A stretch of DNA of 64,000 nt, taken from contig NC_062224.1 of the NCBI RefSeq assembly GCF_902686445.1, positions 49,661,156 through 49,725,155 on the forward strand, given 5' to 3'. The notes below the pieces were generated by a model. That model was not told the DNA's origin and did no database searches. It saw only the letters and a program-made list of their open reading frames with translations. Each line of letters opens with the position of its first letter. Position 1 is the first letter of the stretch. A program made the position numbers and the translations under genes. This document shows, piece after piece, positions 1-11,570 of this stretch. This DNA is from Sciurus carolinensis. Taxonomy: Eukaryota; Chordata; Mammalia; Rodentia; Sciuridae.

Positions 1-990
1 TTGAAGGAAACAAGACTTACAAAAATTAGAGTAGGTCCTGTATTAGAAATGGAGAAACTTCTAATGACCTGAATTATAGACCAGACACTGAAGCGTTCCC
101 TCTTGGCACCATGAAGTTTCCAGTCAAAGAGAAAAGGTTGTTCACGATGTTGAAGGAAATAACTAGATCCAGCCATGATGTTGAATTTCCTGCTGATTCC
201 GGGTACTTTAAGCAATTCCAGAATCATCATTCATGACAGGATATGAAAGTGAGTGCTGAGTCTGCGAGTGCTGATGTGAAGGGAGCTGAAGAATTTTTGG
301 AAACTTCAGATAAACTGATTGTGGAGAGAAATCACTTGCAGAACAGATCTTCAATATGAATGAAACCTCCTTATTCTGTAAACTGTGTCTGAAAGGTCTT
401 TCATCCATAAGGAGGCCAAGTTGATGCCAGGCTTCAAGGTTTTTAAAAACAAGATAATCGTCTTGCTTGGAGGCAGTGTTGCTGGCTACAAATTGAAATA
501 CTTTGTGATCAGTCACAGTGAAAAATCCAGGCCCCTCAAGCATATCAATAAGCACAACTGCCAATGGAGCAAAAAGAAGTCAGGGATGACCCAGTTCTTC
601 TTCCAATATGCCCTCCTGAATTGGTGTGTCAGAGAAATGGAGAAATACTTTCTGGAAAATAATATATTTCTCAAGATGTTGTTTATTATTGATAATGCTC
701 TTGTACATCTTGCTTTTATTTATGAACTTTATCCCAATGACAAAGTTGTTTTTTACTCCCTCCAAACACCCACTTCTACTCAAATGACGCTTTTGAGGCC
801 TGATAGCTGTGGAGAACCTTTGCCCAGGTTCTTGCTGCAACTGAGGAAGACCCTAAAAAGAATCTGATGCAATTCTAGAAGGATTACATCATCTACGACT
901 GTATCAAGAACCTTGCTTGGGCTTGGGATGATGTCACCACAGAGTGTATGACCACCATAGACATATTTCTGAAAAGAATGACACCTCTCA
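1..990 (+). pseudogene. Tigger transposase remnant (pogo-like DDE transposase), inactivated
   Basis: Recognisable pieces of a pogo/Tigger transposase lie in order, in more than one frame. They include an EFLE(T) segment near 285, the catalytic-loop block IFNMNETS near 350, FIHKEAKLMPGFK from about 400, INKH near 545, MTQ...ALLN near 585, LENN, and the block LFIIDNALVH near 685, then CIKNLAWAW near 900. In active relatives the catalytic triad is D-D-D. The first Asp (in NxDET) is Asn here (codon 359-361), the second is kept (691-693), and the region of the third, near 780-800, looks shortened. A frameshift lies between the NET block and the frame that begins at 385, and stops interrupt both ends. 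It has no neighbours in an operon sense. It is a dead copy and cannot mobilise itself. The related human TIGD proteins are domesticated relatives, but nothing suggests domestication here. Confidence 0.85.
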
Positions 991-1851
991 AGAAGAGCCT
1001 TAGGCAGTTCCTTCAGGAGGGATTGCAGAAGTCATTGTTATTACAGGAGGTGACAGCTCCATGTGTGTCATTGGCCTTAAAGACCTTCCAGTGGGACAAG
1101 AAGTGGAAGTGGAAGACTGTGATATTGATGGTCCCGAGCCTGTGGAGGCCTAGGCTGATGTGTGTGTCTTACATTTTAACAAAAACATTAAAAAAATTTT
1201 TTTAAAAATTAATTTAAAAATATTCTACACTGTTAGCTAATAAGAAAGCTGAATCAAATGTGGGCTCTCACTTCCTTTAAGTACAGTATGATTGTGTATG
1301 TTCCTTTTGTTCAATGACAGTCATGTTGAACACAGACCTAACCAATATTGAAACAACAACCTAATAATAAGTTACATTCCTGTAAGCCTCTGATTTCATT
1401 AGCAGGTAATACAAAACCTTGTTTTATGTGTGCTTTTGTTCAAAGATACATCTTTTCATATTAAAAAAATATTCTACACTGGGGCACAGTAATTTCCTGG
1501 ACCTCCCACTCACACTTTTTAACTCACCCAGCAATGCCCAGTCCTGCAAGGGTCCTCATGGCAAGGGTCCTATACAGGTGTGCCATTTATACTTTCATAC
1601 CTATTCTTACTGTACCTTTTCTATGTTTTGATGCACAAATAGTTACCATTGTATTATAGTTGCCACCCACTGTAACATGCTGTACAGGTTTGTAGCCTAG
1701 GAACAATAAGCTGTGTACCATATGTCCCAGGTGTGTAGTGGACTGTACCATCTGGGTTTGTGTGAGTATACACTATAGTGTTCTCACGGTGATGACAGCA
1801 TCTGATGACGATTTCTCAGAATGTATCCTGTCATTAAGGCACGCATGACTG
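1..1851 (+). mobile_element. Tigger-type DNA transposon (Tigger7/MER44-like), 5' end outside the window
   Basis: The left part encodes broken Tigger transposase. From about 1000 the DNA follows the 3' part of MER44-type elements: the segment around the words gacagctccatg and gtgggacaag, then a low-complexity A/T stretch, then the conserved terminal region around taacatgctgtacagg and ttctcagaatgtatcc. The element ends in catgactg at 1851, followed by TA (1852-1853), the target dinucleotide of Tc1/mariner-class elements. MER44 elements are known as internally deleted relatives of Tigger7; here both transposase and MER44-like tail are present, so this was an autonomous-type copy. The family name is from memory. 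The assignment to the Tigger group is firm. Confidence 0.85.
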
Positions 1852-1853
1852 TA

Positions 1854-2650
1854 GTTGGAATTATACAACATGTAGCCTTTTAGATTGGCTTCTTTTACTT
1901 TTCAATATGCCCTTAGGGTTTTTCCATAGTCTTTTCATTGCTTGATAGCTCTTTCTTCCCCCCATTTAAAAAATACCTGAGAAATATCCCACCATTCGAA
2001 TGTACCACAGTTTGTTTATCATTCCATTTATTGAAGTCATCTTTTTAGATTCAAAGTTTTAGCAATTATGAATAAAATTTCTATAATCTTCCCGGGGCAG
2101 GTTTTTGTGCAGATATAAATTTCCACTGATTTAAGTAAATATTTAGGAGTACAGTTGATGGACTCTATGGTAAGAATATGTTTAACTTTGTAAGATATGG
2201 CCAAACTATTTTCCAAAGTGACTGTACCATTTTCCATTCCCACCATGAATGAGCATGCCTATTGATCCACATTCTTGACAGTGTTGTGTTAACAGTGTCT
2301 TGGATTTTAGTCTTTATAATAGGTGTGTATTAGTGACTCATTATTGTTTTAATTTGGTTCCCTAATGACATGATGCTGAGCAACTTTTCACATACTTATT
2401 TGCCATCTGCATATTTTATTTCATGAAGTATCTATTCAGTCTTTTGCCCATTCTTAAATTGAATTGTTTGTTTTCTTATTGTTACATTTTAAGAGTTCTT
2501 TGTTTATTTCAAATACCAGACTTTTATCAGCTATGTGCTTTGTTCCCAGTCTGTGGCTTGTCTTTTCTTCTTAATGGTGTCTTTGGCAGACTTGAAGTTG
2601 TTAATGTTAGTAAAGATCAACTTACCAACATTGTTCTTCAAATATACTTC
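1854..2650 (-). mobile_element. L1 LINE fragment, antisense (ORF2 end and 3'UTR)
   Basis: Read on the minus strand, this follows the end of L1 ORF2 and the 3'UTR. Landmarks on the plus strand are gattggcttcttttactt, the stretch around agtgactgtaccattttcc, and tcttttgcccattctt. It begins immediately after the Tigger TA site. Many substitutions and indels point to an old L1M-type copy. Confidence 0.75.
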
Positions 2651-3677
2651 CAGGACTGAGATGCTCAAAAGTGGCCAGACTGCACAGTTGCTTTCCTGGT
2701 GGTCTCAAAGGATGTTTGCCCAGGAAAGTCAGCCTCATGGATCCTAAGTGGGGAACACCCCAGTGTGCCCTTTTTGCTGATGTCATCTCAAATGCACATG
2801 AGTCATGAGCCAAGGAAATGGCCAGGTTGATCTGGGGTTCAAACTTCCTGAAGTGAGGAAACTGGGCTGTCATTCAGAGCAACATCAAGGCCAGAAATGA
2901 AGGGAGAGGGTGGAGACAATGCCTGGGTGGGAAGCATTTATCTGCAATGCTAGGGACCGATGGCTGTGCTATTTGTGGTTGTTAGCATGTGCTGTGCCTT
3001 CCACAGCCTGGTCTGCATTTGCAGTTATTTTCCCTCATAAGCTTTCTGTCTCTACTAAAAGCTGGGATTCATTGAGAGACTTTCTTTAAAGTACTTTTAA
3101 AAATTCCCAAATATATGTATATTCACCAGCATGATAAAGTGGGGGTAGGAAGAGGAAGCCATGTTTATGGGTAGAAAAAGTAAAGAGATATTAATACAGT
3201 GAAGAAGGAGAAAGAAAAGGAGACTAAAGACTTGGATGCCCCCACTCAAGGTGCTAATGTGGCTCCTTAATCTTTCTCAGATGTCCCAACCTTCAGAGGG
3301 GCATTATTCCTGGAAACCAGTCTTCCAAGTTAAAATAGATGCCAGGGAGAAACTGACTGGAGGAGTGAGCAGAGCCCCCTCCTCTGGAAGGGATTTACTT
3401 CACTTCAGTCTTGGGACATCCTACCAGGGGATCATGATTCCTTGTGTTCCTGGTGACACGGTGCCCACTAGGGCTCTCAGGGAAGTATCTGGAAGCACAA
3501 ATTCTGACTGCTGAGGGTGATGATCCAGTCTTCTCTCCTGACCTCGATCTAGAGGAGAATGCCATTGTGAAAACAGTTCATGGGAAGTAGGCGAAAGGCA
3601 GGGCGCTTGTGAACTCACTTAGGAGGTGGCTACGGATGAACAAGAGCCAGACCACTTAAAATCTCTGTGTTGGTGTT
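2651..3677. other. Unrecognised non-coding DNA
   Basis: No repeat family, RNA gene or exon is recognised. Open frames on both strands stay under 95 codons and show no family motif. Confidence 0.5.
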
Positions 3678-3703
3678 CATGCGCGCGTGCACGTGTGTGT
3701 ATG
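3678..3703. repeat. Alternating purine-pyrimidine tract with a CG core (Z-DNA-prone)
   Basis: Twenty-six bases alternate purine and pyrimidine without a break, with a gcgcgcg core and then acgtgtgtgt. CG and CA/TG dinucleotide repeats are the best-known Z-DNA formers. It lies directly upstream of the antisense L1 at 3704. Confidence 0.7.
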
Positions 3704-4062
3704 GGTAAAACAGGCACAACCTACCAGGTTATCATTTTAACCTTGTAAGTGTACAGTTCAGTAGCATCAAAGACATTCCAGTGTTGTGCACCCATCTCCA
3801 CCATCCGTCTCCAGAACTTCATCATCCCAAACCGAAACTATACCTGTTACACCCTCTGTCCCACCCTCCAGCCCACTCTTCTATCTCTGTCTCTATGAGT
3901 GTGACTACTCTAGGTATCTTGTATGACTAGGATTGTACCGTATTTGTCCTTTCTGTGACTCTTATTTCACCTTAATAGTATGTCTTCAAGTTTCATTCAT
4001 ATTATGGAATAACTCAGAATTTTCTTCTTTTTTTTTAAAGGTAGAATCATATTCTTCTGTGT

Positions 4063-4093
<31 letters not shown>

Positions 4094-4745
4094 CACACGC
4101 GTGCACACGCACGCACATGTGTGTCATATTTTTAAATCCATTTTTCCATCAATGGACATTTAGATTATTTTCACCTTTAGGCTATTGTGAATAATGCTGC
4201 TATGGACATGGGCATACAAATGTCTGTTGGAGACCCTGCTTCCTATTCTTTTGGATATATACCCAGCATTGAAATTGCTGGATTGTATGGTAGTTCAATG
4301 TTTAATACTTTTGAGGAACTTGAATACCATTTTGCCTAGTAGATGCACCATTTTACATTTTCAGCAGCAATGCATGAGTATTGGAGTTTTTCTACATCCT
4401 CACCAAAAGTTGTTATTTTCTGTTTTTTTTTAAAATAGTTGTCAATATAATGGGTGTGAAGTGTCATTGTGGTTTTTATTTTCTTTTTCATAATGATTAG
4501 TGATGTTGCACATCTTTTCATGTGCTTGTTGGTTGGTTGTATGTCTTCCGTGATTAAAAGTCTATTCAACTCCTTTGTTTAGTTTAAATTGGTTTTGTTG
4601 TTGTTCTTGTTGAGTTGTAGGAGTTCTTTATATATTCTACACATCAGTCTCATCAGATATATGTTTTGCAAATATTTTCTCTCTTTGTGGAGGCTGTACT
4701 ATTTTGACTTTACTTCAGATGTGCCCATTTTAATTTTTTTTTTTC
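3704..4745 (-). mobile_element. L1 LINE fragment, antisense (3'UTR and ORF2 end), old
   Basis: The left end resembles the 3'UTR of old L1MC/L1ME-type elements (the block gtgtacagttcagtagc and the following caccatccgtctcc). From 4140 the sequence is antisense ORF2 end, with tccatcaatggacatttag, gctattgtgaataatgctgc and ttggatatatacccag. A long GT/CA tract has expanded at 4058-4124. Confidence 0.8.
4058..4124. repeat. 67-bp uninterrupted alternating purine-pyrimidine tract
   Basis: A (TG)n run passes without a break into CA- and CG-containing steps (gcacacgcgtgcacacgc) and back to TG. Each base alternates purine/pyrimidine from 4058 to 4124. The TG-then-CA order also makes it partly self-complementary. 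Confidence 0.9.
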
Positions 4746-4756
4746 TTTTGCAAAAG

Positions 4757-4870
4757 TTTGAGGCAGGCAAATTCCAGGTCAGCTGGAGCAACTTAGTGAA
4801 ACCCTGTCTCAAAACAGAAAATCAAAAGAGATGGGGATATAACTCAGTTCTAAAACAAAACAAAACAAAA
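4757..4870 (+). mobile_element. Partial B1-ID dimeric SINE
   Basis: The end of the B1-type left half is visible (gaggcaggcaaattcc, then gtgaaaccctgtctcaaa). It is followed by a degenerate ID start (gatggggatataactcag) and an AAAAC-rich tail. The 5' part of the left half and most of the ID half are missing. Confidence 0.7.
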
Positions 4871-6007
4871 ACCACCTTTGTTTTAAAACCATCATGATCG
4901 ACCATTTCAGTTGCTACTGAACCTGGGAAGGAGGAGAAATTGTAGTCTGTGCTGCTCAGCTGCTCCCTAGTAGCAGCCTTAAAAAGAATTAGGGCAGCAT
5001 ATCTGAAAAAAAAGAAGACTTGAAGACCCAGTTTGATATCAAGTCCTGATGTAGGTGTGACAGCTGGAAGCTTTCCCTCACTGTTTACTGACGTACGACT
5101 GATCACTACCTTTCATCATGACTCCAGGAAGACTTAGAAATGAGTCCAAGTGTCACTATCAAAAGGCTAGTTTTGATCATTGATCAAAAACTTAAAGAAG
5201 GAGCAACCATATTCCAACAGAAGGCTAATTGAATCACATCTGGCCTAGGGAAAATGGTGAAACTAAGTCTTTAGATGCACACAAACACATACAATACTTA
5301 CATAAATGATATTGTATATGAGCATAAGGAAATCATGTGTTCTTCTTTAAGAATATTTCATAATGGGTTCAGTCCCCAGCCCTGCAAAAAAAAATTTTTT
5401 TATGAAATGCATTGCATTTCATGCATTGTTTGTTGAACAATTTATCATGCACTTACTTATCAATGTATTCTCTATTCTATGTTTGAAAAGAAAAAAATAT
5501 AAGAATTTTTATTTCTACAATTTTTTTTTCCAGTGGGCAGCTATTGCCAGCAGTAGGAATCCTGAACTGCTGAAAGTTTGTTTTCAAATACTGCTAATGT
5601 TGTGACAATTGCTTTCATTAATATTTTGTTTTCTAAGAAGTCAGTCTGATTGACTAAGGAATCAGTCTCTTCAGCTTCTTTTCAGGGTTCAAGAACCACC
5701 CTTGTTCATCTCAAAGACCCACAGAAGGATAAATATTTCAGTGGTCTAGTGTTCCCAAAGATCACAGGTCTGACACCTCACCCTTCCCTTTCCCATCCCT
5801 CATTGTTGGAAAAAGTCTTGCCTGGCTGTAGTCATGCCATCTTTCTCTTCTGTGTCCTGTTGTGTGGCATTAGATGGTTGGATTAGATGGCCTTGACCAT
5901 CTTTTAGTTCTCATACTCAGGATTCTGTGATAGATATGTAGATATTATTGGACCCATTATGACTACTTAAAGCTTAAAGTGAAAAGGTTTACTTGGCACT
6001 AAGATTT
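4871..6007. other. Unrecognised non-coding DNA with one ID-like tail
   Basis: Around 5362-5395 the words gggttcagtccccag and an A-rich tail look like the 3' end of a broken ID element. Elsewhere I recognise nothing. 4880-5290 has pseudogene-like complexity but no protein family I can name, so none is called. Confidence 0.4.
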
Positions 6008-6184
6008 CTTCCCCCACTCCAGTATTGGGGACTGAACCCAGGGCTGCACTATCACTGAGCTACATCTAATATATTTTGAGACAGGGTCTGGCTAAGTTGC
6101 CCAAGCTGACCCAGATCTTGTGATCCTCCCGACTGAGCCTCCCAAGTAGCTGGGATTGCAGGTGTGTGCCACCATGCCTTGCTG
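6008..6184 (-). mobile_element. B1-ID dimeric SINE, antisense
   Basis: Reverse-oriented ID half (attggggactgaacccaggg) is followed by reverse B1-type half (tttgagacagggtctggc, ctcccaagtagctgggatt, gtgtgccaccatgcc). Flanks share a diverged possible TSD (ggcactaa and ggcattaa). Confidence 0.85.
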
Positions 6185-6979
6185 GCATTAATCTTTTAAA
6201 ATATAAATTTATTAGAAGGAATTAAGTATTAGCACAATGTCAGGGAACATGAGGTAAAATCAGGACATAAAACAATGTTTTAATAGTAGTGGTTTAAAAA
6301 AGGATGAACTCAGTGCTTCCATAGTAAGGAGCAGCAGAGAGAGAATTTTCCAAGGAAAACAACTGGATTTCACCTCTGATCCTTGTCCAGCCTCAGGACA
6401 AACCTCTTGCTGATTCAAAGCATCCTGGAAGCCACGTCAGGATTGAGGTATGATGTGTGCGTGCCCCACATGCTGGTCACTGACCTGTGGCTTCCAGTAA
6501 ACCCAGTGACATTTTTCAGTGAACACAGCTCAACTTTGGTGCTCACACTATTGTCATGATTTTCCTCTTGCAGTTTGTATCCAAGGGACCAGCCAGGCCT
6601 GTAGTTCATCTAGAGCTGGTATGATTTCAAATAGCTTTGGCTGTCAGAGTTGCCAATGGAAAATGGTTATTTAGTCTGTTACAACATCTGGGAAGGAGGG
6701 TGCCATTGTTGTTTATGGCAGAAGATGGGTGCCCTGGGCTCCGCAGCAGTGTGCACATCACGGATCTAGCTTGGGATACAGAGATGAGCACAGTCTGGAT
6801 TGTTTTAACTTCCCAAACCCCACATTCTTCTTGTCACTTTGGAATCAGTGCATTCATCTTTTTATTAGATCTCTTTTTGATGTCGTCACTACTCATGCTC
6901 CCTGCTTTAAATTCTATGCAAATACTGAAATGCTCTCAAGGCTTCCATATGGAAATAAACCCTCCATTCCATTTTATAA
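6185..6979. other. Unrecognised non-coding DNA
   Basis: No recognised repeat. The longest open frames (6637-6993 and the overlapping 6729-7022, plus strand) have no family motif and run into the antisense ID element, so they are treated as chance. Confidence 0.5.
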
Positions 6980-7114
6980 AAAAAAATTTTTAGTTGTAGA
7001 TGGACACAATACCTTTATTTAATTAATTTATTTATTATGCGGTGCTGAGGATGGAACCCAGTACCTCATGTGTGCTAGGCAAGTGCTCTACCACTAAGCC
7101 ACAACCCCAGCCCC
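6980..7114 (-). mobile_element. ID SINE, antisense, long-tailed squirrel form
   Basis: The reverse complement of a full ID body is visible (ggaacccagtacctcatg, gcaagtgctctaccact, gccacaaccccagcccc). Its left side carries the extended 3' tail (tagttgtagatggacac and a TTTA-rich run) typical of the longer ID copies in this window. Confidence 0.9.
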
Positions 7115-7540
7115 GCCTTTTTTTTTATTTCAAAAATTATAAGTTTGGGAGCCAAGTGCTCTCTCCACCCCCAAGGTGTCCTAGAAGATGCCCCACTTCA
7201 TGGCAGGCATTGTGACATTGTTATTCTCAAGATCCATAAATTGCCCAAAGAAATGACTTACTTTCAAGGAATAGTCTTTCCTCAACTCTGCTGATTTTCT
7301 CCTGGATTATGCCTGCCCTCAATTTGTCAGCTACTCTTTCCTTATCACAGTTGTCACTTTTGCTTTTTTTTTTAAAGACTCTTCACTGTCCCATCCACTT
7401 GCAGGCTTGCCACATGCCAATGCAGCCCCTACTCAGATGCAGAGATTAACCTTCAGGATGGGCAACCTTTTGCTTCATCACAGGCTTCCCACTGCTTTGC
7501 AATTAAGTAAAAATCCTTACCATGACTCTCAAATGCTGTA
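7115..7540. other. Unrecognised non-coding DNA
   Basis: T-rich and A-rich patches near 7119 and 7365, but no recognised element or exon. Confidence 0.5.
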
Positions 7541-7745
7541 TGAGCAGGGTGTGGTGGCACATGCCTGTAATCCCAGCGACTCAGGAGGCTGAGGCAGGAG
7601 GATGGCAAGTTCAAGGCCATCCTCAGCAATTTAGTGAGGCCCTCAGTAACTCAGCAAGATCCTGTCTCAAAATAAAAATAAAAAAGGACCGCGGATGTGG
7701 CTCAGTGCTTGAGCACCCCTGGGTTCAATCCCCACTACAGAAAAC
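7541..7745 (+). mobile_element. B1-ID dimeric SINE, near full length
   Basis: Left B1-type half: gtggtggcacatgcctgtaa, caggaggctgaggcaggag, and ending in tcctgtctcaaaataaaaat. Right ID half: gcggatgtggctcagtgc, then cctgggttcaatccccac. This copy shows the dimer layout most clearly, with internal RNA polymerase III A- and B-box-like words in each half. The flanks share a possible TSD (ctctcaaatg and ctctcatatg). Confidence 0.92.
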
Positions 7746-7760
7746 CTCTCATATGATATA

Positions 7761-8315
7761 TGTGAGGGTTAATTTTATGTGTCAATTTAAAATGATGTGT
7801 CATTGAGGCTAGGGGATGCCAGGAGAGCTGCTAAAACACTATTCCTAGGTATGTCTGTGAGGGTGTTTCCAGAAGGGATTAGCTTTGAGTCAGTAGACAG
7901 AGTAGACCATTGTCACCAGTGTGGGAGGGCGTCATCCCATCTGTGGAGGGCCTGGAAAGACCCAAAAGGCAGAGGAAGAACAAATTCTGTCTGCTGGAGC
8001 TGGAACACTCCCCTTCACCTGCCCTCAGGTGCAGCAGTGCTCCTGGTTCAGGATTTGCACTGTCAACCCCTGGTACTTACTTCCGGGGACTTGTGCTGGA
8101 CCTATACCAACAGCTTCCCTGGGTCTGCAGCTTACAAAGATGGCAGTCATGGGACTTCTCAGCCTCCATGATCTCGTAAATCAATCCCTCAGAATAAGTC
8201 TCTTTCTTCGTATCAATGTCTGTGTCTATATCTAATCTACAGATATGTCCCATTGGCCTATTTCTCTGTTCTCCAGAGAAGTAGGCCAACAGGATATAGA
8301 ACACTGACTAGCACA
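7761..8315 (+). mobile_element. Old MaLR-type LTR, family A of this window
   Basis: Starts tgtgagggttaattttatgt, passes gtctgtgagggtgtttcc and gggacttctcagcctcc, and ends ctgttctccagagaag ... gactagcaca. TG...CA ends with a late polyadenylation-type region fit an LTR. Two more copies occur at 30312-31360 (reverse) and 47112-48034. I do not recall the family name with certainty. The MaLR assignment rests on the third copy, which is followed by MaLR-like internal sequence. Confidence 0.75.
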
Positions 8316-8805
8316 GCCTGGTTCAGCCTATTTCTCTCTGTTCTACGGATGCTCCCTCTACAACCAGAACCTGCCATGCAGTGTTTTTACTGCGTAACAT
8401 ACTTACCTTTGCTCACACCATCCTTTTAGTTTTCAGGGGACCCCTGCCTCCTCTCAGCCTGCTCACAGTGTGCCCAGTCTCCATGCTCCAACTAGAGTTT
8501 ATTCTGCCAACAAGATTTTCCTTGCATCCTTCTCAGACCCTCCATGGTATAGGGAAATGTGCATGTGCCTCTTTATGGTGACCACACCTACTTTGTACTA
8601 CAAGGTATTTGTTTTTCTGTCTTAGCCTCAAGGAATTTAGGGCAATGCTTTCTAAGTTGTATTTTTCTAAAGACAGCATCCAGTTTACATCAGGTAAGGA
8701 GCCAGCAGGGATATAGCAGAATGAACCCCACATTAAACATCAGACAGGTCTGGAGTTGACTATTAGTTACACCATCTTGGTCAAATCACATGGCTTTTCT
8801 GAGTC
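8316..8805. other. Unrecognised non-coding DNA
   Basis: No recognised repeat or exon. Open frames here are below 70 codons. Confidence 0.5.
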
Positions 8806-9168
8806 TGCTATAGTTCAGATCTAGAGTGGCCCCCACGTGTTGAAGGCTTATGGCACTCATGGTGGAATCTTTAAGAGGCGGGACCAAGTGGGAAGTCTTC
8901 TTGTCATTTGTGGGCAGGCACTTGAAGAGGTAGTAAGAGCCTAACCTCTTCCTCCCTCCCTCCTACTACCCCACCCCATCTCTCTTTTGGCTTCCTGGCC
9001 CTGAGATGAGCTGCTCCCTGCTCTGCTGTGTGTTTCTTCTATGATGTGCTGTCTCACCACAGGCCCAATGCAATGAGTCCCCAAAAAGTATAAGCCAGAA
9101 TAAACCTTTTCTTTTATAAGTCTGTTATCTCAGGTATTTGTTATAGTAACAGAAAGCTGACTAACACA
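8806..9168 (+). mobile_element. Rodent MaLR solo LTR (MT-like)
   Basis: Begins tgctatagttcagat, contains ccacgtgttgaagg, the C/T-rich block near 8950, atgatgtgctgtctcacc, the AATAAA signal in ccagaataaaccttttc, and ends cagaaagctgactaacaca. Ends are TG...CA. Flanking words gagtc (left) and gagtg (right) are a likely 5-bp TSD with one change. MT/ORR1-type MaLR LTRs are rodent-specific, which supports the host assignment. Confidence 0.8.
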
Positions 9169-10706
9169 GAGTGCTAATAGATCCAGGTATAAAATGTGTA
9201 TGACAGTTTTTTCCTCGAAGTGTGTCACATGACATAATGTATAGGAAATATCTTTTCAAATTATACAGTACAATACACATATAAAAATAAGCAGTAAATA
9301 TTGGAGAGTTAACTTAAGGGTTTGCAAATGGTTTCTAAAAATCTCTAGGGTACAAGTATTCTAATAGTCCTCCTGGTTTTGCATTAGCTCTGCCCAACTT
9401 ACCTGTGTCACTTCTTTCTCGTTTTGTTAAAGTAACTTTCAATTTGCCTTCAATCACTGAATTTAAAAGATGCAGGAAACTGTGTTCTATAGGTTTATAC
9501 TTCTCTTCTAGCAAAGCCACCATGATTTATGGTGTCTAGGAGTATGATAGCACAAGTGATTTGTGTGTGTTAAAAGTATAAACATATTATTTTTAATCTC
9601 AGTATTTGTGTTTTGAGAGCAAAAGCTGAATTGGGACTGGGCCAATGTTTGGCAATGACCTCATAGTGATAAAGGTACAAAATTATAGAAACAATTCAGG
9701 CAGAGCACATCAAGGCCAATGTCAGGATCTCTACAGACAGGGCTGCTGACACCTAAGCCCACCAGGCAATGCATTTAGCAGAGGGGTAAGATAGACTCCA
9801 AGGGCCCCTTCACATTTGTCCTAGTGGTTATTTCTATTTACCCCCTCCCCATTCCTCTAAGGCTGTTGTTTAAAGGAAGAAAAATGGATTCTGGAACATA
9901 GTAGTTTATAAATTGCAGCCAAATTTGAATTTGGCTTACAGTTACTTCTTGGGTAGCGTGGCAAACTTTCCAATTACATAAACACAGAGCTCTGCATTAT
10001 GTCAAAAACACATGATATTTACTCTGGAAATGATTGTGGATTCCAGGCCATGGTAAATCTGAAGGAGCTGACCACTGCCATTTCCGGGACTGTTAGGTTT
10101 GGAGAAAGTTGGGCTGGGGGTCTTGAGAGTGGAGAGGAGAAGAAAGGAAGAGTTGGCCATTGAATTGATGAGGGGACAGAGGGAATGAGGTATCCTTTTC
10201 CAGCTCCTTTTAAGGGGCTGAGATAATTACATCTTTCAAATCTACACCCTCAGTTGGAGACCTTAGCCTAGAACTGGCTCCCTGTCTAGGCTTTGTGCTG
10301 AAGACCATGTTCTTTGGTGACTCTTTCTCCCTGTGACTCCCCACCCCTTTCTTTCTCTAGACTGTCAGTTTATCAGAAATTATCTGAACAAAATTGTTAG
10401 GCCTGGTTGAGCAGTGGGAATTGGCAATGTTCTTGACTAGGGCAAAAATAAATAGGACAGAGAACAGCAAGACCTTCAAACTCATTGGGAACACCAAAGA
10501 AACAAAACATTGGAATTGAACCACAGTGTTCCTGGGAACAGTCAAAGGCTCTTGGGGTTGCCTGTACACTGTCCAACCTTCTTGGTGAAGTCAGACTGAT
10601 GAGTTGGCAGGTGCAATCCACATTCAGAAACACCTAAAATGTGTGCCTTGCTGAGGTGTGTTTATGGGACATTGAAATTGCAGGATATTTTGTTATTGTA
10701 AATGTA
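9169..10706. other. Unrecognised non-coding DNA
   Basis: 1.5 kb without a recognised repeat, RNA gene or exon. Overlapping minus-strand frames at 10357-10633 are short and have no motif. Confidence 0.5.
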
Positions 10707-11324
10707 TGTAAGAAGATTCAAGACCAGATGGCCTCATGACTGAATTCTGCCAAAGAGTCAAAGAAGAATTAACACCAATACTTGTTAAATGCTTCAAAAA
10801 AATAGAGCTAGAGGGCATACTTCCAAACAAGTTTTATGAGGCCAGCATCATCTCGATTCCTAAGCTTAAAACATCACAAGAAAGGAAAACTACAGGCCAA
10901 TACATTTGATGAAAGCTTATGCATAAATCTTCAATAAAATATTAACAAACTAATTGAATTCAACAACACATCAAAAAGATTATACATTTGACCAAGTAGG
11001 ATTTATTGCTGACATGGAAGCCTGGTTTAATATATGCAAATCAATTAGCATGATACATCACATTAGTAGAATGAAACCTTAAAACTACATGATTATATCA
11101 GTTGATACTGAAAAGCCTTTGACGAAAAGGATTTTACTGATAACTCAGCAGTTTAGGTATAGGAGGAATGTTTCCCAACATGATGAAGATTACTTAATGG
11201 AAAACCCACAGCTAACATACGGAGAAAAATGAAAGCTTTTCCTCTAAGATCCAGTGGAATAAAAGGGAACTCACTCTCACCACTCCTACTCTGCATAGTA
11301 CTGGAAATACCAGCAAGAGCCACC

Positions 11325-11416
11325 AGAGTGCTAGAGTGTAGCTCAGCTGTAGAGTGCATGCTTACCATGTAAAAGCCCTGGATTTAATCTCCAGCACCAA
11401 AACAAAACAAAATAAA
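11325..11416 (+). mobile_element. ID SINE inserted in L1
   Basis: ID body gctagagtgtagctcagc, agagtgcatgcttacc and ggatttaatctccagcacc, then an AAAAC-rich tail. The L1 reading stops at about 11322 (agagcca) and resumes at 11418 (gagcaatcagac), giving a short possible TSD gagc(c)a. Confidence 0.85.
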
Positions 11417-11525
11417 TGAGCAATCAGACAAGAAAAATAAATAAAGGCATACAAATCTGCAAAGAAGCAGTAAAAGTATCTCTATTTTCAGATGACAGAA
11501 ACATTTATGTTAAAACTCTCCAAAG

Positions 11526-11528
<3 letters not shown>

Positions 11529-11567
<39 letters not shown>
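11529..11567. repeat. (AC)n microsatellite, 39 bp, within L1
   Basis: Nineteen and a half uninterrupted AC units inside L1 ORF2 sequence. Confidence 0.97.

Positions 11568-11570
<3 letters not shown>

Noticed and set aside
385..867. 160-codon open frame that could be called a gene
   Set aside because: It is a frame-shifted piece of a decayed Tigger transposase, with the catalytic region broken.
4880..5290. Possible processed pseudogene
   Set aside because: No protein family could be read in any frame and no poly(A) tail with TSD was found.
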